From Eggerthellaceae bacterium (lineage in GTDB: Bacteria > Actinomycetota > Coriobacteriia > Coriobacteriales > Eggerthellaceae), in assembly GCA_022791455.1 (NCBI GenBank), contig JAAVZC010000014.1, positions 273,119 to 337,118 on the forward strand: DNA of 64,000 nucleotides. The letters are read 5' to 3'. Below, piece by piece: positions 63,601 through 64,000 of this stretch; within the stretch, counting starts at the first letter, position 1, and each line of letters begins with the position of its first letter. A model generated the notes under the pieces. The model searched no databases and had not been told where the DNA came from. It saw only the letters and a list, made by a program, of their open reading frames with translations. The position numbers and the translations under genes were made by a program.

Positions 63601-64000
63601 GTTGTCGGTGGTGTCGGACTTCTTTTCCGTGGCTTCGTCGGCAACGGTGGGAAGCACCTCTTCCGCCGCTACCAGGCTGGCCGGCATGAACTCTTCCAGT
63701 TCCGCCGGGTCCACGGTGACGATTGCTTGCAGGCCCAGTTCCTCGGCCTCTTCGCGCATGCTTTGAGCAGGGTCGACGTTCTCGTCTTCGCCTTCGCCGT
63801 TTTCGCCCTCTTCAGTGGCGTCGTCGTCGGCATCGGCGTCGTCGCTGGGGTCGGCAGCGTCTTCGTCGGCGTCGGTGGCGTCGTCGTCGGTGGCGGAAAC
63901 GGGGGTGTCGCCCACGATGGCGGTGCGGGCTTCGGCGATGGAGGTCTCGTTCCAGGACATGAGCGAGAGCGTCACGCACAGGAAGATGGAGACGATCTTC
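1..64000 (-). CDS. Giant secreted multidomain surface protein (partial at both ends)
   Basis: One reading frame (minus strand, codons on plus positions 3n-2 to 3n) runs through all 21,333 codons of the window. Both edges translate sensibly in it: KIVSIFLCVTLSLMSW at the right and DGNGNYTFEELPSFV at the left. The product starts with a signal peptide and consists of extracellular domain families: PASTA-like domains, InlB/Listeria-Bacteroides repeats, SdrD-B/Cna-B-like domains with DxNxDG loops, and a large unrecognised repeat module. No enzyme domain was recognised. The composition is rich in Asp, Asn, Thr, Gly, Tyr and Ala, so the sense strand is A/C-rich and the plus strand G/T-rich. Sense codons TTA, CTA and TCA are almost absent. 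Known bacterial giants (Staphylococcus Ebh near 10,000 residues, a Chlorobium protein near 36,800) show that such lengths occur. A role as adhesin or stalk is inferred. Start codon, ribosome binding site, promoter and any C-terminal sortase signal lie outside the window. Confidence 0.96.
154..211. repeat. Interspersed DNA repeat inside the coding region, copy 1
   Basis: Positions 173-211 are identical to 9,971-10,009, and the 9-mer at 154-162 repeats 9,952-9,960 at the same spacing. The sense frame reads VIPSEVEGSSQTPSLLSADG, behind a long acidic loop. It sits in a subtype D domain, whereas copy 2 sits in a subtype C domain, so domain duplication does not explain the shared DNA. Confidence 0.85.
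682..1644 (-). repeat. SdrD-like domain, subtype C, unit III
   Basis: Starts NDGGLRVPLLQSISGKLWQD, then EEKGLAGKQVILKQWFYDPA and GEWTQNTNFGNDGYVLAAK. Later YLAGYTVEVLGKDG, EGLPATLLQQTD, GGNYGLRWNEETSQ and RHTMNGFILLAGVA. Confidence 0.83.
1645..2520 (-). repeat. SdrD-like domain, subtype B, unit III
   Basis: Starts VHGGSVGEVMAPVQKITGRI with the loop DDDNDGLLN, then GIQITLERYFTIVDS. Later GTFTFEDLKTQEWV, IYGYKARITDARFWNRYYGV and DSDLIYETGYLMDTDEYDVL. It is the shortest subtype B copy (876 bp). Confidence 0.83.
2521..3564 (-). repeat. SdrD-like domain, subtype A, unit III
   Basis: Starts AGLVAVPRSSITGTIWNDGQ, then YNGKQDEGEEGIADQALLIT and QWYYDPTRTNPEDGNSHW, followed by QNTAFGTDRYTSN. Later YYLAAYRVELADVQHTAND, WLLTRYHVN, IDSDVND and LGVAGGIVMKQL. 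Confidence 0.83.
3565..4569 (-). repeat. SdrD-like domain, subtype D, unit II
   Basis: Starts NAGFGLFGTTTISGKIWEDA with the Ca2+-loop-like DANFDGLLNAGE, then GLRLTQWYYVNGSS. Later TDENGVYNFSGLTSFVYVEQ, YLASYRITLDEVAPSFSLTT, VHVGINVSND, DSDAVRNPDG and AWRTDGYILTA. Confidence 0.84.
4570..5484 (-). repeat. SdrD-like domain, subtype C, unit II
   Basis: Starts NDGGLRQPAEASIAGQVFND with DADYDGTTK, then GFAGKKVLLKQWYLKDGEWV and QNTNFGNDYYT. Later YLAGYTVEVLGND, MNGLPVTRVQVDG, SGNYPVRWNEESTQ and KATLDGFIVLAKKA. It has no interspersed-repeat insertion and shows the compact form of subtype C. Confidence 0.83.
5485..6480 (-). repeat. SdrD-like domain, subtype B, unit II
   Basis: Starts EAGDVGQVEAPRQAVSGIIW and has the loop DLDNDGIRK, then IAGIRIALERFYVSAT. 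Later IYGYRTRVIDSSVWDRSMMV and DSDLIYNSGYLMAEGEYAVL. Near its end sits LPLPVTGRYGAS, a chance LPxTG. Confidence 0.82.
6481..7809 (-). repeat. SdrD-like domain, subtype A, unit II
   Basis: Starts AGLVKIPRSSLTGRVWDDTG, has an insert, then GYNGQQDAGERGLANQLVYL and TQWYWQPDMSEEGEGSDEG, an acidic loop. Later YLAGYQAELANLYGEEG, WMLTRYHEGG, GDSDVRVEA and TGIAGGMVIANRV. Confidence 0.82.
7810..8826 (-). repeat. SdrD-like domain, subtype D, unit I
   Basis: Starts NGGFGEFGYTTISGKVWRDH with the loop DHNFDGILNPGEE, then LSVTQWFYVPNG. Later blocks are LAAYRITLAEVAPAFGLTTT, VGVNVG, DSDAVRDENG, YFDNSF and WRTDGYVIVA. FGxxG, RITLxEVAPxFxLTTxHVG and WRTDGY define subtype D. The tail leads into the next subtype A. 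Confidence 0.82.
8827..10326 (-). repeat. SdrD-like domain, subtype C, unit I (carries an interspersed-repeat insertion)
   Basis: Starts NDAGLREPVRETVSGTIFQD (10,326 downward), with GLAGKKVILKQWYFVPANI and then the inserted VIPSEVEGSSQTP (see 9,952-10,009). Later blocks are EYLAGYTVEVQGG, INGLPATLLQQD, DGNYPLQWNENSVQ and KATLDGKIVLAARAS, all shared with the other subtype C copies. It is about 500 bp longer than those copies. Confidence 0.8.
9952..10009. repeat. Interspersed DNA repeat inside the coding region, copy 2
   Basis: Positions 9,971-10,009 are identical over 39 bases to 173-211 and in the same orientation. A further shared 9-mer (GTCTGCCGA at 9,952-9,960) lies at the same 10-base distance as in copy 1. 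The plus strand contains TCGACTTCGCTCGGGATGAC, typical of widespread intergenic repeats. In the sense frame it reads VIPSEVEGSSQTP and inserts into a loop after the QWYFVP strand, where other subtype C domains have only a short turn. Confidence 0.85.
10327..11460 (-). repeat. SdrD-like domain, subtype B, unit I
   Basis: Starts near GEMHLMNPSITGNVWMDDNN with a DDNNDGMNQ loop, then FQLTLERYYTKAN. It continues TYTDENGNYGFYELPTHG and IYGYRVRVTDSDWWNRYYGT, and ends DSDLIYNTGYLMAS. The LERYY, IYGYRxRVxDSxxW and DSDLIYNxGYLM blocks define subtype B. A stretch around 11,140-10,900 is helical and Ala-rich. Confidence 0.8.
11461..12921 (-). repeat. SdrD-like domain, subtype A, unit I
   Basis: Starts AGLRVVPRANITGKLWDD (12,921 downward), followed by a helical insert, YNGIQDG, YLTQWFFLPVE, and an end part LASYRVELGLLKQQE...TWSLTDYH...VDSDAS...GVAGG. 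Subtype A is defined by AGLxx(V/I)PRxx(I/L)TGxxWxD and by the (W)(S/L)LTxYH and DSD blocks shared with 7,809 and 3,564. Confidence 0.78.
12922..16149 (-). repeat. SdrD-B-like domain followed by linkers with helical segments
   Basis: Starts GYVGNNVWNDENYDGIQQEN (about 16,131-16,075) with a DENYDG loop and MEQWYYAPAL. The rest is irregular. Helix-type stretches are LKELYEFNAAVEAYNAAWEA (14,372-14,310) and AYDQL-type KAVYDAAQAEYDAALAVYTK (about 13,155-13,095). Two stretches near 13,690 and 13,235 share the wording YTDPETGLTYEVGEEAPVY and SPATGEDYEVGETYQVYE, an internal duplication. Confidence 0.62.
16150..17789 (-). repeat. SdrD-B-like and Cna-B-like domains
   Basis: The first domain starts GYIGDYVWLDSDWSGTPEDD (about 17,765-17,704) and includes GYFIFSNLKPGDYRLRYTFD near 17,190-17,130. 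A second Cna-B-like unit contains IQINVYETSKDENGN (about 16,700-16,650) and TGDDGFFRFRLRPGTYILKA (16,605-16,545). 'G-D-x-V-W-x-D' starts and '(G/F)-x-F-x-x-L-x-P-G-x-Y' ends are the hallmarks of these prealbumin-like stalk domains. Charged linkers separate them. Confidence 0.72.
17790..18450 (-). other. Alpha-helical island
   Basis: About 220 residues of helix-type sequence: EEGRQDLIDKLREDVSRSMA near 18,450-18,385, SHPDEKETLLRALRSIWAQP near 18,170-18,110, and PEADREALREQYEARSSQIA (17,940-17,881). It lies directly before the first SdrD-like domain and interrupts an otherwise beta-rich protein. Family unknown. Confidence 0.6.
18451..20358 (-). other. Unrecognised beta-type region before the helical island
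   Basis: About 636 residues with strands such as SKMVRYKIVLTNLSAEQMER (about 20,125-20,065), DNGVLRPGQAVIVELLVPFD (about 19,485-19,425) and ARYYNDVVLYDILPHENDYN (about 19,062-19,003). The 'V-R-Y-K-I-V-L-T-N' and 'L-Y-D-I-L-P' pattern is typical of DUF11-like or isopeptide surface domains (a strand pair describing a 'clause' followed by D-x-L-P), but I would not name the family without a profile search. Confidence 0.45.
20359..20595 (-). repeat. PASTA-like domain
   Basis: Starts VPNVVGNTLDVAKAMLNEKG, continues LAIQEVYDGDEHVDDKLKG and ends DELPSGTIIYVEFYG. Good PASTA start and end, with a longer middle loop. It is the last PASTA-like unit seen before the SdrD-like part. Confidence 0.72.
20596..26526 (-). 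other. Long unrecognised extracellular region
   Basis: About 1,977 residues. Landmarks include YWLDDQPYTWSMNTSYSG near 25,875-25,820, TLTLPMITVVLPYGVAPYDS near 25,760-25,700, a helical patch NEAAAAKDKAYRAANWKV near 25,590-25,535, three short repeats at 24,990-24,715, YKRDPLTGVVYGWDSTLYSL near 23,870-23,810, and PTGFRLAVDAMIDDGNPDHA near 20,945-20,890. Alternating polar/hydrophobic stretches suggest beta domains linked by Asn/Thr-rich loops. No family identified. Confidence 0.45.
24715..24990 (-). repeat. Three short Thr/Asn-rich repeats of about 40 residues
   Basis: The core recurs as GWGTYYNTTLRSNGAFLPTT (about 24,983-24,922), YWNGTYTTQNSVLLPTTIDS (about 24,870-24,805) and GFNGTYTENTGTIRVPS (about 24,765-24,715). 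Spacing is roughly 37-41 residues. Probably a small beta-strand repeat. Confidence 0.6.
26527..26737 (-). repeat. PASTA-like domain
   Basis: Starts MPVMDGRNYRVVSTSLQNAG, continues FTVVPVYVPESSLPTGTIIR and ends LGTTIYLEVAG. Length about 70 residues, in line with PASTA, though the usual V-P-x-V start is changed to M-P-V-M. Confidence 0.62.
26738..27438 (-). other. Low-complexity Gly/Glu/Asp linker with a hydrophobic patch
   Basis: After the last InlB repeat come VEGGDEGEGEEGGEDQGG (about 27,420-27,365), then a less charged stretch LFSADMLNATSLQMAMNGFF (27,357-27,298), then a second acidic tract GDGDSSTEGDGTEGDGGEGG (27,060-27,001) ending PTEPTPPDDD, and finally a PASTA-like tail ECYPYQGMEVQLNVYGKAP near 26,815-26,760. 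The mix resembles the linkers behind the signal peptide and could mark an old fusion point between two proteins. Confidence 0.65.
27439..28986 (-). repeat. Six tandem InlB B-repeat / Listeria-Bacteroides repeat domains
   Basis: Units end at successive Trp codons: 28,986-28,726, 28,725-28,498, 28,497-28,270, 28,269-28,006, 28,005-27,715 and 27,714-27,439. The consensus is (L/V)xFDAN...F.R.GY.F.GWNTAADGSGT.Y....TLYAQW. This matches the family of short beta-grasp-like repeats first described in Listeria internalin B and common in wall-attached proteins of gut bacteria. Units 3-5 are the closest to each other (GWNTAADGSGTAY). They probably form a rod or a ligand-binding surface. Confidence 0.88.
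28990..29109 (-). repeat. Half PASTA-like domain fused to InlB repeats
   Basis: DLPDTTGMKLEDAIALLESH (29,100-29,041) continues GFQVKVNYG and then switches into the first InlB-type repeat without the usual final VxG strand. It is a truncated PASTA unit, or the InlB repeats were inserted into a complete one. Confidence 0.65.
29110..33990 (-). other. Large beta-type, Asn/Tyr/Ser-rich extracellular region, unrecognised
   Basis: About 1,627 residues. Landmarks are NDTLIQPGEGVYIRVITQM near 33,860-33,800, EKHV-type strand KHVEIEYYIPSANNGEGAW near 33,045-32,990, FTFNFSVSSEGCCDYIYVQS (32,100-32,041) with a Cys-Cys pair, YYHLHCGHPNCNSANSN near 30,855-30,793 with three Cys/His groups, and LDGIEFTYIMPRGAEP near 29,920-29,870. 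Several sub-blocks repeat the style strand-YVxxYYN-strand, but I cannot set domain borders or name a family. Confidence 0.45.
33991..34040. repeat. Interspersed repeat, left arm of inverted pair, in frame
   Basis: The plus strand begins ACGGGATTTCTCCACTC and ends GGTCGAAATGACGT. Both ends match the reverse complement of 34,067-34,106 with few mismatches; the middle differs and contains the perfect small hairpin GGCCTC-TTC-GAGGCC at 34,009-34,023. With a 26-bp spacer the two arms could fold into one long hairpin. The sense frame reads DVISTGGLEEAGVEKSRVAE through it without a stop. Confidence 0.75.
34067..34106. repeat. Interspersed repeat, right arm of inverted pair, in frame
   Basis: The plus strand reads ACGTCATCTCGACCGAGCG then TAGCGAGCGGAGAGATCCCGT. 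This is the sequence type often seen as an intergenic interspersed repeat; its plus-strand frame gives the familiar VISTERSERRDP. It is the inverted partner of 33,991-34,040. In the sense frame of the giant gene it encodes HGISPLATLGRDDVAG, so the reading frame is kept. Confidence 0.75.
34147..34699 (-). repeat. Two PASTA-like domains
   Basis: Domain 1 (34,699-34,399) contains LMPQVTATNVTDAYKTLKDA, an acidic insert near 34,540, then GTVVGQSIKAEV and VVLTVFNAP. Domain 2 (34,353-34,147) starts VVVPDVSSANPTIADALKTL and ends GKVVAQSVAPGTYV...RITLTVMA, a good PASTA match. The in-frame interspersed-repeat pair follows at once. Confidence 0.72.
34700..36069 (-). other. Beta-type spacer region, unrecognised
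   Basis: About 455 residues between the helical hairpin and the next PASTA-like pair. It includes EVTQFMFKYIDANGVEQNKY near 36,055-36,000, ALYAGDYVEYTLFVGAGS near 35,050-34,995 and KGQRIVGWEVLREVDADGN near 34,935-34,880. The VEYTLFV pattern resembles the start of repeats found in DUF11-type surface proteins, but the match is too short to name. Confidence 0.45.
36070..36510 (-). other. Cysteine-flanked alpha-helical segment (putative coiled-coil hairpin)
   Basis: Starts with ICSDDCEECAARAAG: three Cys in C-x3-C-x2-C at 36,510, 36,498 and 36,489. Then follow about 125 residues of Ala/Lys/Glu/Asp helix-type sequence, for example KEKEDAYNAAKDNYDTLKAT (36,420-36,361) and AAKAAMEAAEAEWKAL near 36,330. 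It ends SKCPEGVACSTCAGQW, three Cys in C-x5-C-x2-C at 36,099, 36,081 and 36,072. The symmetric cysteine clusters at both ends suggest a helical hairpin clamped by disulfides or a metal. Function unknown. Confidence 0.65.
36511..40449 (-). other. Tyr/Asn/Ser/Gly-rich extracellular region, unrecognised
   Basis: About 1,310 residues. It opens with VDYTTWEILKGEKQAQRFTN (about 40,380-40,320), reminiscent of the first strand of the recurring module. It contains tracts very rich in Tyr, Asn, Ser, Trp and Gly, such as HYYSYGNGSSWGYGSS (about 40,075-40,028), CHYWSSYWSTHHVHYQ (about 39,138-39,092) and YNYPTQNNIASPYEDS (about 37,760-37,715). An 'ordinary' folded stretch around 38,600-38,280 has KAVTLDAAYTGAATLPEERV. 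No family recognised. Confidence 0.5.
40450..41973 (-). repeat. Five tandem PASTA-like domains
   Basis: Approximate units are 41,973-41,752 (FPAIDGKMTVEEAKAELGKE...QLTVSKG), 41,451-41,266 (FSEIEGKMMVAEAEAKLKEM...KLTVSKG), 41,235-40,972 (EGEARVALLNAGYTV...VRIVVSAG), 40,957-40,672 (VRAALEAAGYTVV...QITVSLG) and 40,662-40,450 (TPEDAWTALTEAGYDV...LIVSTG). The first two are good PASTA matches; the last three keep the helix and final strand but have longer inserts. This is the longest PASTA run in the window. Confidence 0.7.
41974..43469 (-). repeat. Recurring module, copy 13, with Cys/His loop, then charged helical segment
   Basis: Starts LLDPAQTWEDWYLKNVDLNY (43,460-43,398), then a loop with DHDCANTCMHTYSN (about 43,272-43,219). 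The strand FTFRAQMKNERAVSKLDD (about 42,988-42,937) replaces the GYRFTLTN motif. Later comes a charged stretch around 42,300-42,060 and a partial PASTA-like helix GGKYTFDEAKEAIEEDARES near 42,075-42,018. Confidence 0.55.
43470..44913 (-). repeat. Recurring module, copy 12 (divergent)
   Basis: Recognisable landmarks are DSGYGFTFHNATLARSD (about 43,890-43,840) and VRGFKTARLDFSAALSEMG (about 43,688-43,632) followed by NITLDFLSKEG. The N-terminal half contains GYYTLVVGLDKQSL (about 44,665-44,625) and RARLYGSVVTHG (about 44,375), the latter replacing FVDxYG. A Ser/Asn/Tyr-rich stretch with SYSNERNDYSASLSNAS lies near 44,125. Confidence 0.58.
44914..45642 (-). repeat. Three tandem PASTA-like domains
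   Basis: Domain 1 (45,642-45,397) reads VVPNVSDGMTVEQAKSALIA...GTVVTITVKG. Domain 2 (45,381-45,163) reads VVVPGVIGQDFETAKVTLEG...GTTITLTSKG with the typical YGQVLAQSVAA segment. Domain 3 (45,153-44,914) has PTAAKAELEAAGFKVVLRYV...DTILGQSPLAG...TLSVKG. Spacing of 70-80 residues per unit matches PASTA. Confidence 0.78.
45643..46830 (-). repeat. Recurring module, copy 11
   Basis: Landmarks are ISIPSTAWNSQ (about 46,650-46,618), EYFVDFYGRPTRAATMNL (46,277 downward), KAWYEYVLENRSNSEAEEGF (45,900-45,841, a variant of the GYRFTLTN strand) and RGFKTSSLEIDGWQYVYV (about 45,773-45,721). A charged insert with KDDDGEPKWEVKKDADGNE lies between the first two motifs. Confidence 0.62.
46831..47553 (-). repeat. 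Two tandem PASTA-like domains
   Basis: Domain 1 (47,553-47,179) starts LIPLPKLTGVDLDTAIKQLE and ends LPGETVTLTVFK. Domain 2 (47,139-46,831) starts VQVPAVDTAALNKQAVSDAM, carries LTNAGYTPVVHYI and ends KGTEVHIWVKG. A short linker AEEPEPEPDD follows. Confidence 0.65.
47554..48435 (-). repeat. Recurring module, copy 10
   Basis: Landmarks are NLVLPSTLWDNGYLVEARVD (about 48,285-48,230), ACIEVLGRTDDV (48,093-48,061), SGWRMLLSNPSAYAM (about 47,745-47,690) and RGFDTDTITLSEKLTSM (about 47,632-47,581). It runs straight into the following PASTA-like domain with no linker. Confidence 0.65.
48436..49044 (-). repeat. Two tandem PASTA-like domains
   Basis: Domain 1 (49,044-48,796) starts VVPDFTGMTYAEAQRAATAL, the best PASTA match in the window, and ends VNSVIELVVND. 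Domain 2 (48,765-48,436) has GKAAAAAQLQALGCKVAYAY and ends LPKNTVVTLLVKG. Confidence 0.75.
49045..50250 (-). repeat. Recurring module, copy 9
   Basis: Landmarks are DVVLTDALWMFGDLVGVEVE (about 50,195-50,138), PYIDFYGYTIDAP (about 50,075-50,035), NNAGFRFHYSNYM (about 49,420-49,381) and RGFDASSIALNSGLLKATT (49,197-49,141). The loop after the PYIDFYG strand contains SNYCSVHGWAIPGSGCYGG, again Cys/His-bearing. Confidence 0.68.
50251..50619 (-). repeat. PASTA-like domain, Ala-rich
   Basis: Starts AVPTIDDTMNKAAVDAAAAA and ends VREGATITVTLWG. The helix part is unusually alanine-rich and the core is divergent, so this is a weaker PASTA assignment supported by its position between two module copies. 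Confidence 0.5.
50620..51835 (-). repeat. Recurring module, copy 8
   Basis: Landmarks are DLIIDAEIWRLYKGEWEEPE (51,811 downward), AAYIEFWGTGTYRF (about 51,675-51,635), GSGFRAKVTNDSDYNITHG (about 51,082-51,025) and VGFRTTHLTLSRALLDATVH (about 50,958-50,900). Preceded by an acidic linker EEPEEPETPSTPDPEAK at about 51,900-51,850. Confidence 0.68.
51952..52455 (-). repeat. PASTA-like region (about two degenerate domains)
   Basis: Starts PLVEGMDIEEAKTKLLGLGY, continues with a second helix VEECVAAIEALGLQAKL, and ends AVGTIVKQTPNQA...TITLTVKG. The motifs are PASTA-like, but the two units overlap and are stretched, so domain borders are uncertain. Confidence 0.6.
52591..53424 (-). repeat. Recurring module, copy 7
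   Basis: Landmarks are LVIPYTEWGKGYLTNAVVAI (about 53,417-53,358), AFVDLYGYVNDVND (about 53,325-53,285), GSGYRFTLTNNTSFPMRKA (52,842-52,787) and VGFETSAIVLSKGLFDASYV (about 52,719-52,660). This is the shortest clear copy (about 278 residues) and serves as a good consensus. Confidence 0.7.
53425..54789 (-). repeat. Recurring module, copy 6, with Cys/His loop
   Basis: Landmarks are VIIPSEAWSTRKLLPGSDW (about 54,770-54,712), FVDLFGYATDSPN (about 54,555-54,515), GAGYRFTLANSGRDMWDAEL (about 53,965-53,905) and QGFQTRYFTVNKAMLKAAK (53,577-53,521). A loop at about 54,435-54,365 reads GGQCSNHGCSGHWYYFRG and continues KSGCGG, giving three Cys and two His close together. Confidence 0.7.
54790..55857 (-). 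repeat. Recurring module, copy 5, with Cys-rich loop
   Basis: Landmarks are IVIDPVVWNNGYLSGVKVNY (about 55,815-55,757), PFVEFYGLTDNRH (about 55,705-55,660), NNSGFRTIVTNSQKF (about 55,105-55,060) and LGFHTTHMTISKELLENTT (54,957-54,901). Directly after the FVEFYG strand lies GCTTCGSVCNG (about 55,655-55,621), a loop with three cysteines in a C-x2-C-x3-C arrangement. Confidence 0.7.
55858..56481 (-). repeat. Two tandem PASTA-like domains
   Basis: Domain 1 (56,481-56,203) starts VAIPDVTGQAWSSANA and ends IPNGTVVGTNPA...GDEITIYVKG. Domain 2 (56,135-55,858) contains NKSAEEAIKALTEQGFDV and ends TVVKLIVKG. The P-x-V-x-G start, the helix with A..L...GF and the final hydrophobic-V-x-G strand are classic PASTA features. 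PASTA domains bind or sit near peptidoglycan in known kinases and penicillin-binding proteins; here no kinase or transpeptidase is present. Confidence 0.75.
56521..57690 (-). repeat. Recurring module, copy 4
   Basis: Landmarks are VLYIRSTAWSCDPIHYD (about 57,417-57,367), NIYIDVYGTAN (about 57,195-57,165), GYRVTLSNNTIYNATR (56,870-56,821) and YETQKLTLSGNLL (about 56,760). It is preceded by a Gly-rich turn VGGLPGGAL near 57,650 and followed directly by two PASTA-like domains. Confidence 0.65.
57691..58620 (-). repeat. Recurring module, copy 3
   Basis: Shows all four landmarks in order: NLVLEAADWWAGEYFVSARI (58,461-58,408), MWVEVYG (58,338-58,318), GWRLTIANDSNF (58,035-58,000) and TDTIAIPERLLGVATLADL (57,780-57,722). 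Length about 310 residues. The pattern of alternating hydrophobics suggests a beta-sandwich; no named family is recognised. Confidence 0.65.
58621..59760 (-). repeat. Recurring module, copy 2 (divergent)
   Basis: Contains WRFKLTNDSMSM at 58,800-58,765 (the GYRFTLTN position) and FTTEKLAFSKDLLAMMDIES at 58,680-58,621 (the GF-x-T...S..LL position). The earlier part includes DYTNTASAEFGSRVYALSD near 59,070-59,010. The W..GYL and FVDxYG motifs of later copies are not clear here. Confidence 0.55.
59761..61830 (-). other. First module region (divergent copy of the recurring module)
   Basis: Begins with LDPTKHFDLWLNVQGANKR. It carries the extended beta-like stretch YDRYNYMVYKVTTKNTS (about 60,880-60,830), then a degenerate form of the recurring module: GRGYYVSLSSNF (60,035-60,001) in place of GYRFTLTN, and GYPSTFETSNL (about 59,815) in place of the GF-x-T motif. 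A Gly/Asp-rich loop with GGAGGDTGDGTGTEDGDAG lies at about 60,225-60,165. Family unknown. Confidence 0.55.
61831..62085 (-). repeat. Pro/Glu/Asp low-complexity linker
   Basis: Imperfect short repeats of the type QPEEGDQPAEGDEP run from about 62,085 to 61,912, followed by a short helical stretch and APLSTLATPASSSRASS. Such proline-acidic spacers commonly separate the tip domain from the stalk in wall proteins. The underlying DNA is a short degenerate tandem array. Confidence 0.85.
62086..63774 (-). other. Unrecognised N-terminal domain region
   Basis: About 560 residues of mixed sequence that I cannot assign to a family. Landmarks are GGYLGAWEDTDGVALVYNAP near 63,440-63,380, a short charged helix-like stretch RTAKELKEGLSG near 63,180, and SVSAYLLGEIPADQAIQVSG near 63,040. 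It differs from the repeats further along and occurs once in the window. Being first after the signal peptide, it would sit at the outer tip if the protein is anchored through its C-terminus; a ligand-binding role is possible but not shown. Confidence 0.6.
63775..63927 (-). other. Acidic low-complexity linker after the signal peptide
   Basis: About 50 residues dominated by Asp, Glu, Ala and Gly, for example TDDDATDADEDAADPSDDAD and EEGENGEGEDE. No fold is recognisable. It probably forms a disordered, highly charged spacer between the signal peptide and the first folded domain. Confidence 0.85.
63928..63999 (-). other. Signal peptide (5' end cut by the window edge)
   Basis: The first residues seen are KIVSIFLCVTLSLMSW followed by NETSIAEA and then Arg. 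This is a basic residue, a hydrophobic core and a small-x-small cleavage site (A-E-A, cut after 63,928). The start codon and the rest of the n-region lie beyond 64,000. The in-frame ATG at 63,958-63,960 falls behind the hydrophobic core and is unlikely to be the start. The Cys in the core has no lipobox around it, so a Sec-secreted, non-lipoprotein precursor is inferred. Confidence 0.82.

Noticed and set aside
63958-63960. In-frame ATG as the start codon of the giant gene
   Set aside because: The residues before it form the hydrophobic core of a signal peptide, so translation must begin further upstream, outside the window.

Overview
The whole 64-kb window is the interior of a single giant gene read on the minus strand. 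Codons occupy plus-strand positions 3n-2 to 3n, and the same frame is in use at both edges. I found no in-frame stop across 21,333 codons. The right edge (position 63,999 downward) begins inside a signal-peptide hydrophobic core, so the start codon lies just beyond 64,000. The left edge ends in mid-domain. The part seen would be about 2.3 MDa (roughly 107 Da per residue), a giant secreted and presumably surface-anchored protein. I see no second gene, RNA gene, CRISPR array, promoter or terminator. The very long plus-strand open frames are antisense shadows of this gene.

Layout from N- to C-terminus (right to left): signal peptide and acidic linker (63,999-63,775); an unrecognised N-terminal domain (63,774-62,086); a Pro/Glu/Asp linker (62,085-61,831); a long array of about 13 copies of an unrecognised module of roughly 270-450 residues, alternating with single to quintuple PASTA-like domains (61,830-40,450); a Tyr/Asn/Ser/Gly-rich region with a cysteine-flanked helical segment (40,449-34,700); two PASTA-like domains followed by an in-frame inverted pair of interspersed DNA repeats (34,699-33,991); another large beta-type region (33,990-29,110); six InlB/Listeria-Bacteroides repeats (28,986-27,439); a low-complexity linker and a PASTA-like domain (27,438-26,527); more unrecognised extracellular-type sequence with one PASTA-like domain (26,526-18,451); a helical island (18,450-17,790); and finally SdrD-B/Cna-B-like domains to the left edge. 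From 12,921 down these last domains form a higher-order repeat in which four subtypes follow each other in fixed order A-B-C-D, three times.

The organism is probably a high-GC bacterium (about 60% GC by eye) with a cell wall that displays SdrD-B/PASTA/InlB proteins. An anaerobic gut actinomycete of the Coriobacteriia/Eggerthellaceae type fits best, but this rests on architecture and base composition only and is low confidence. A long, flexible, Ca2+-stiffened adhesin or cell-wall-spanning stalk is the most economical reading. Binding target and anchoring signal are not visible here.
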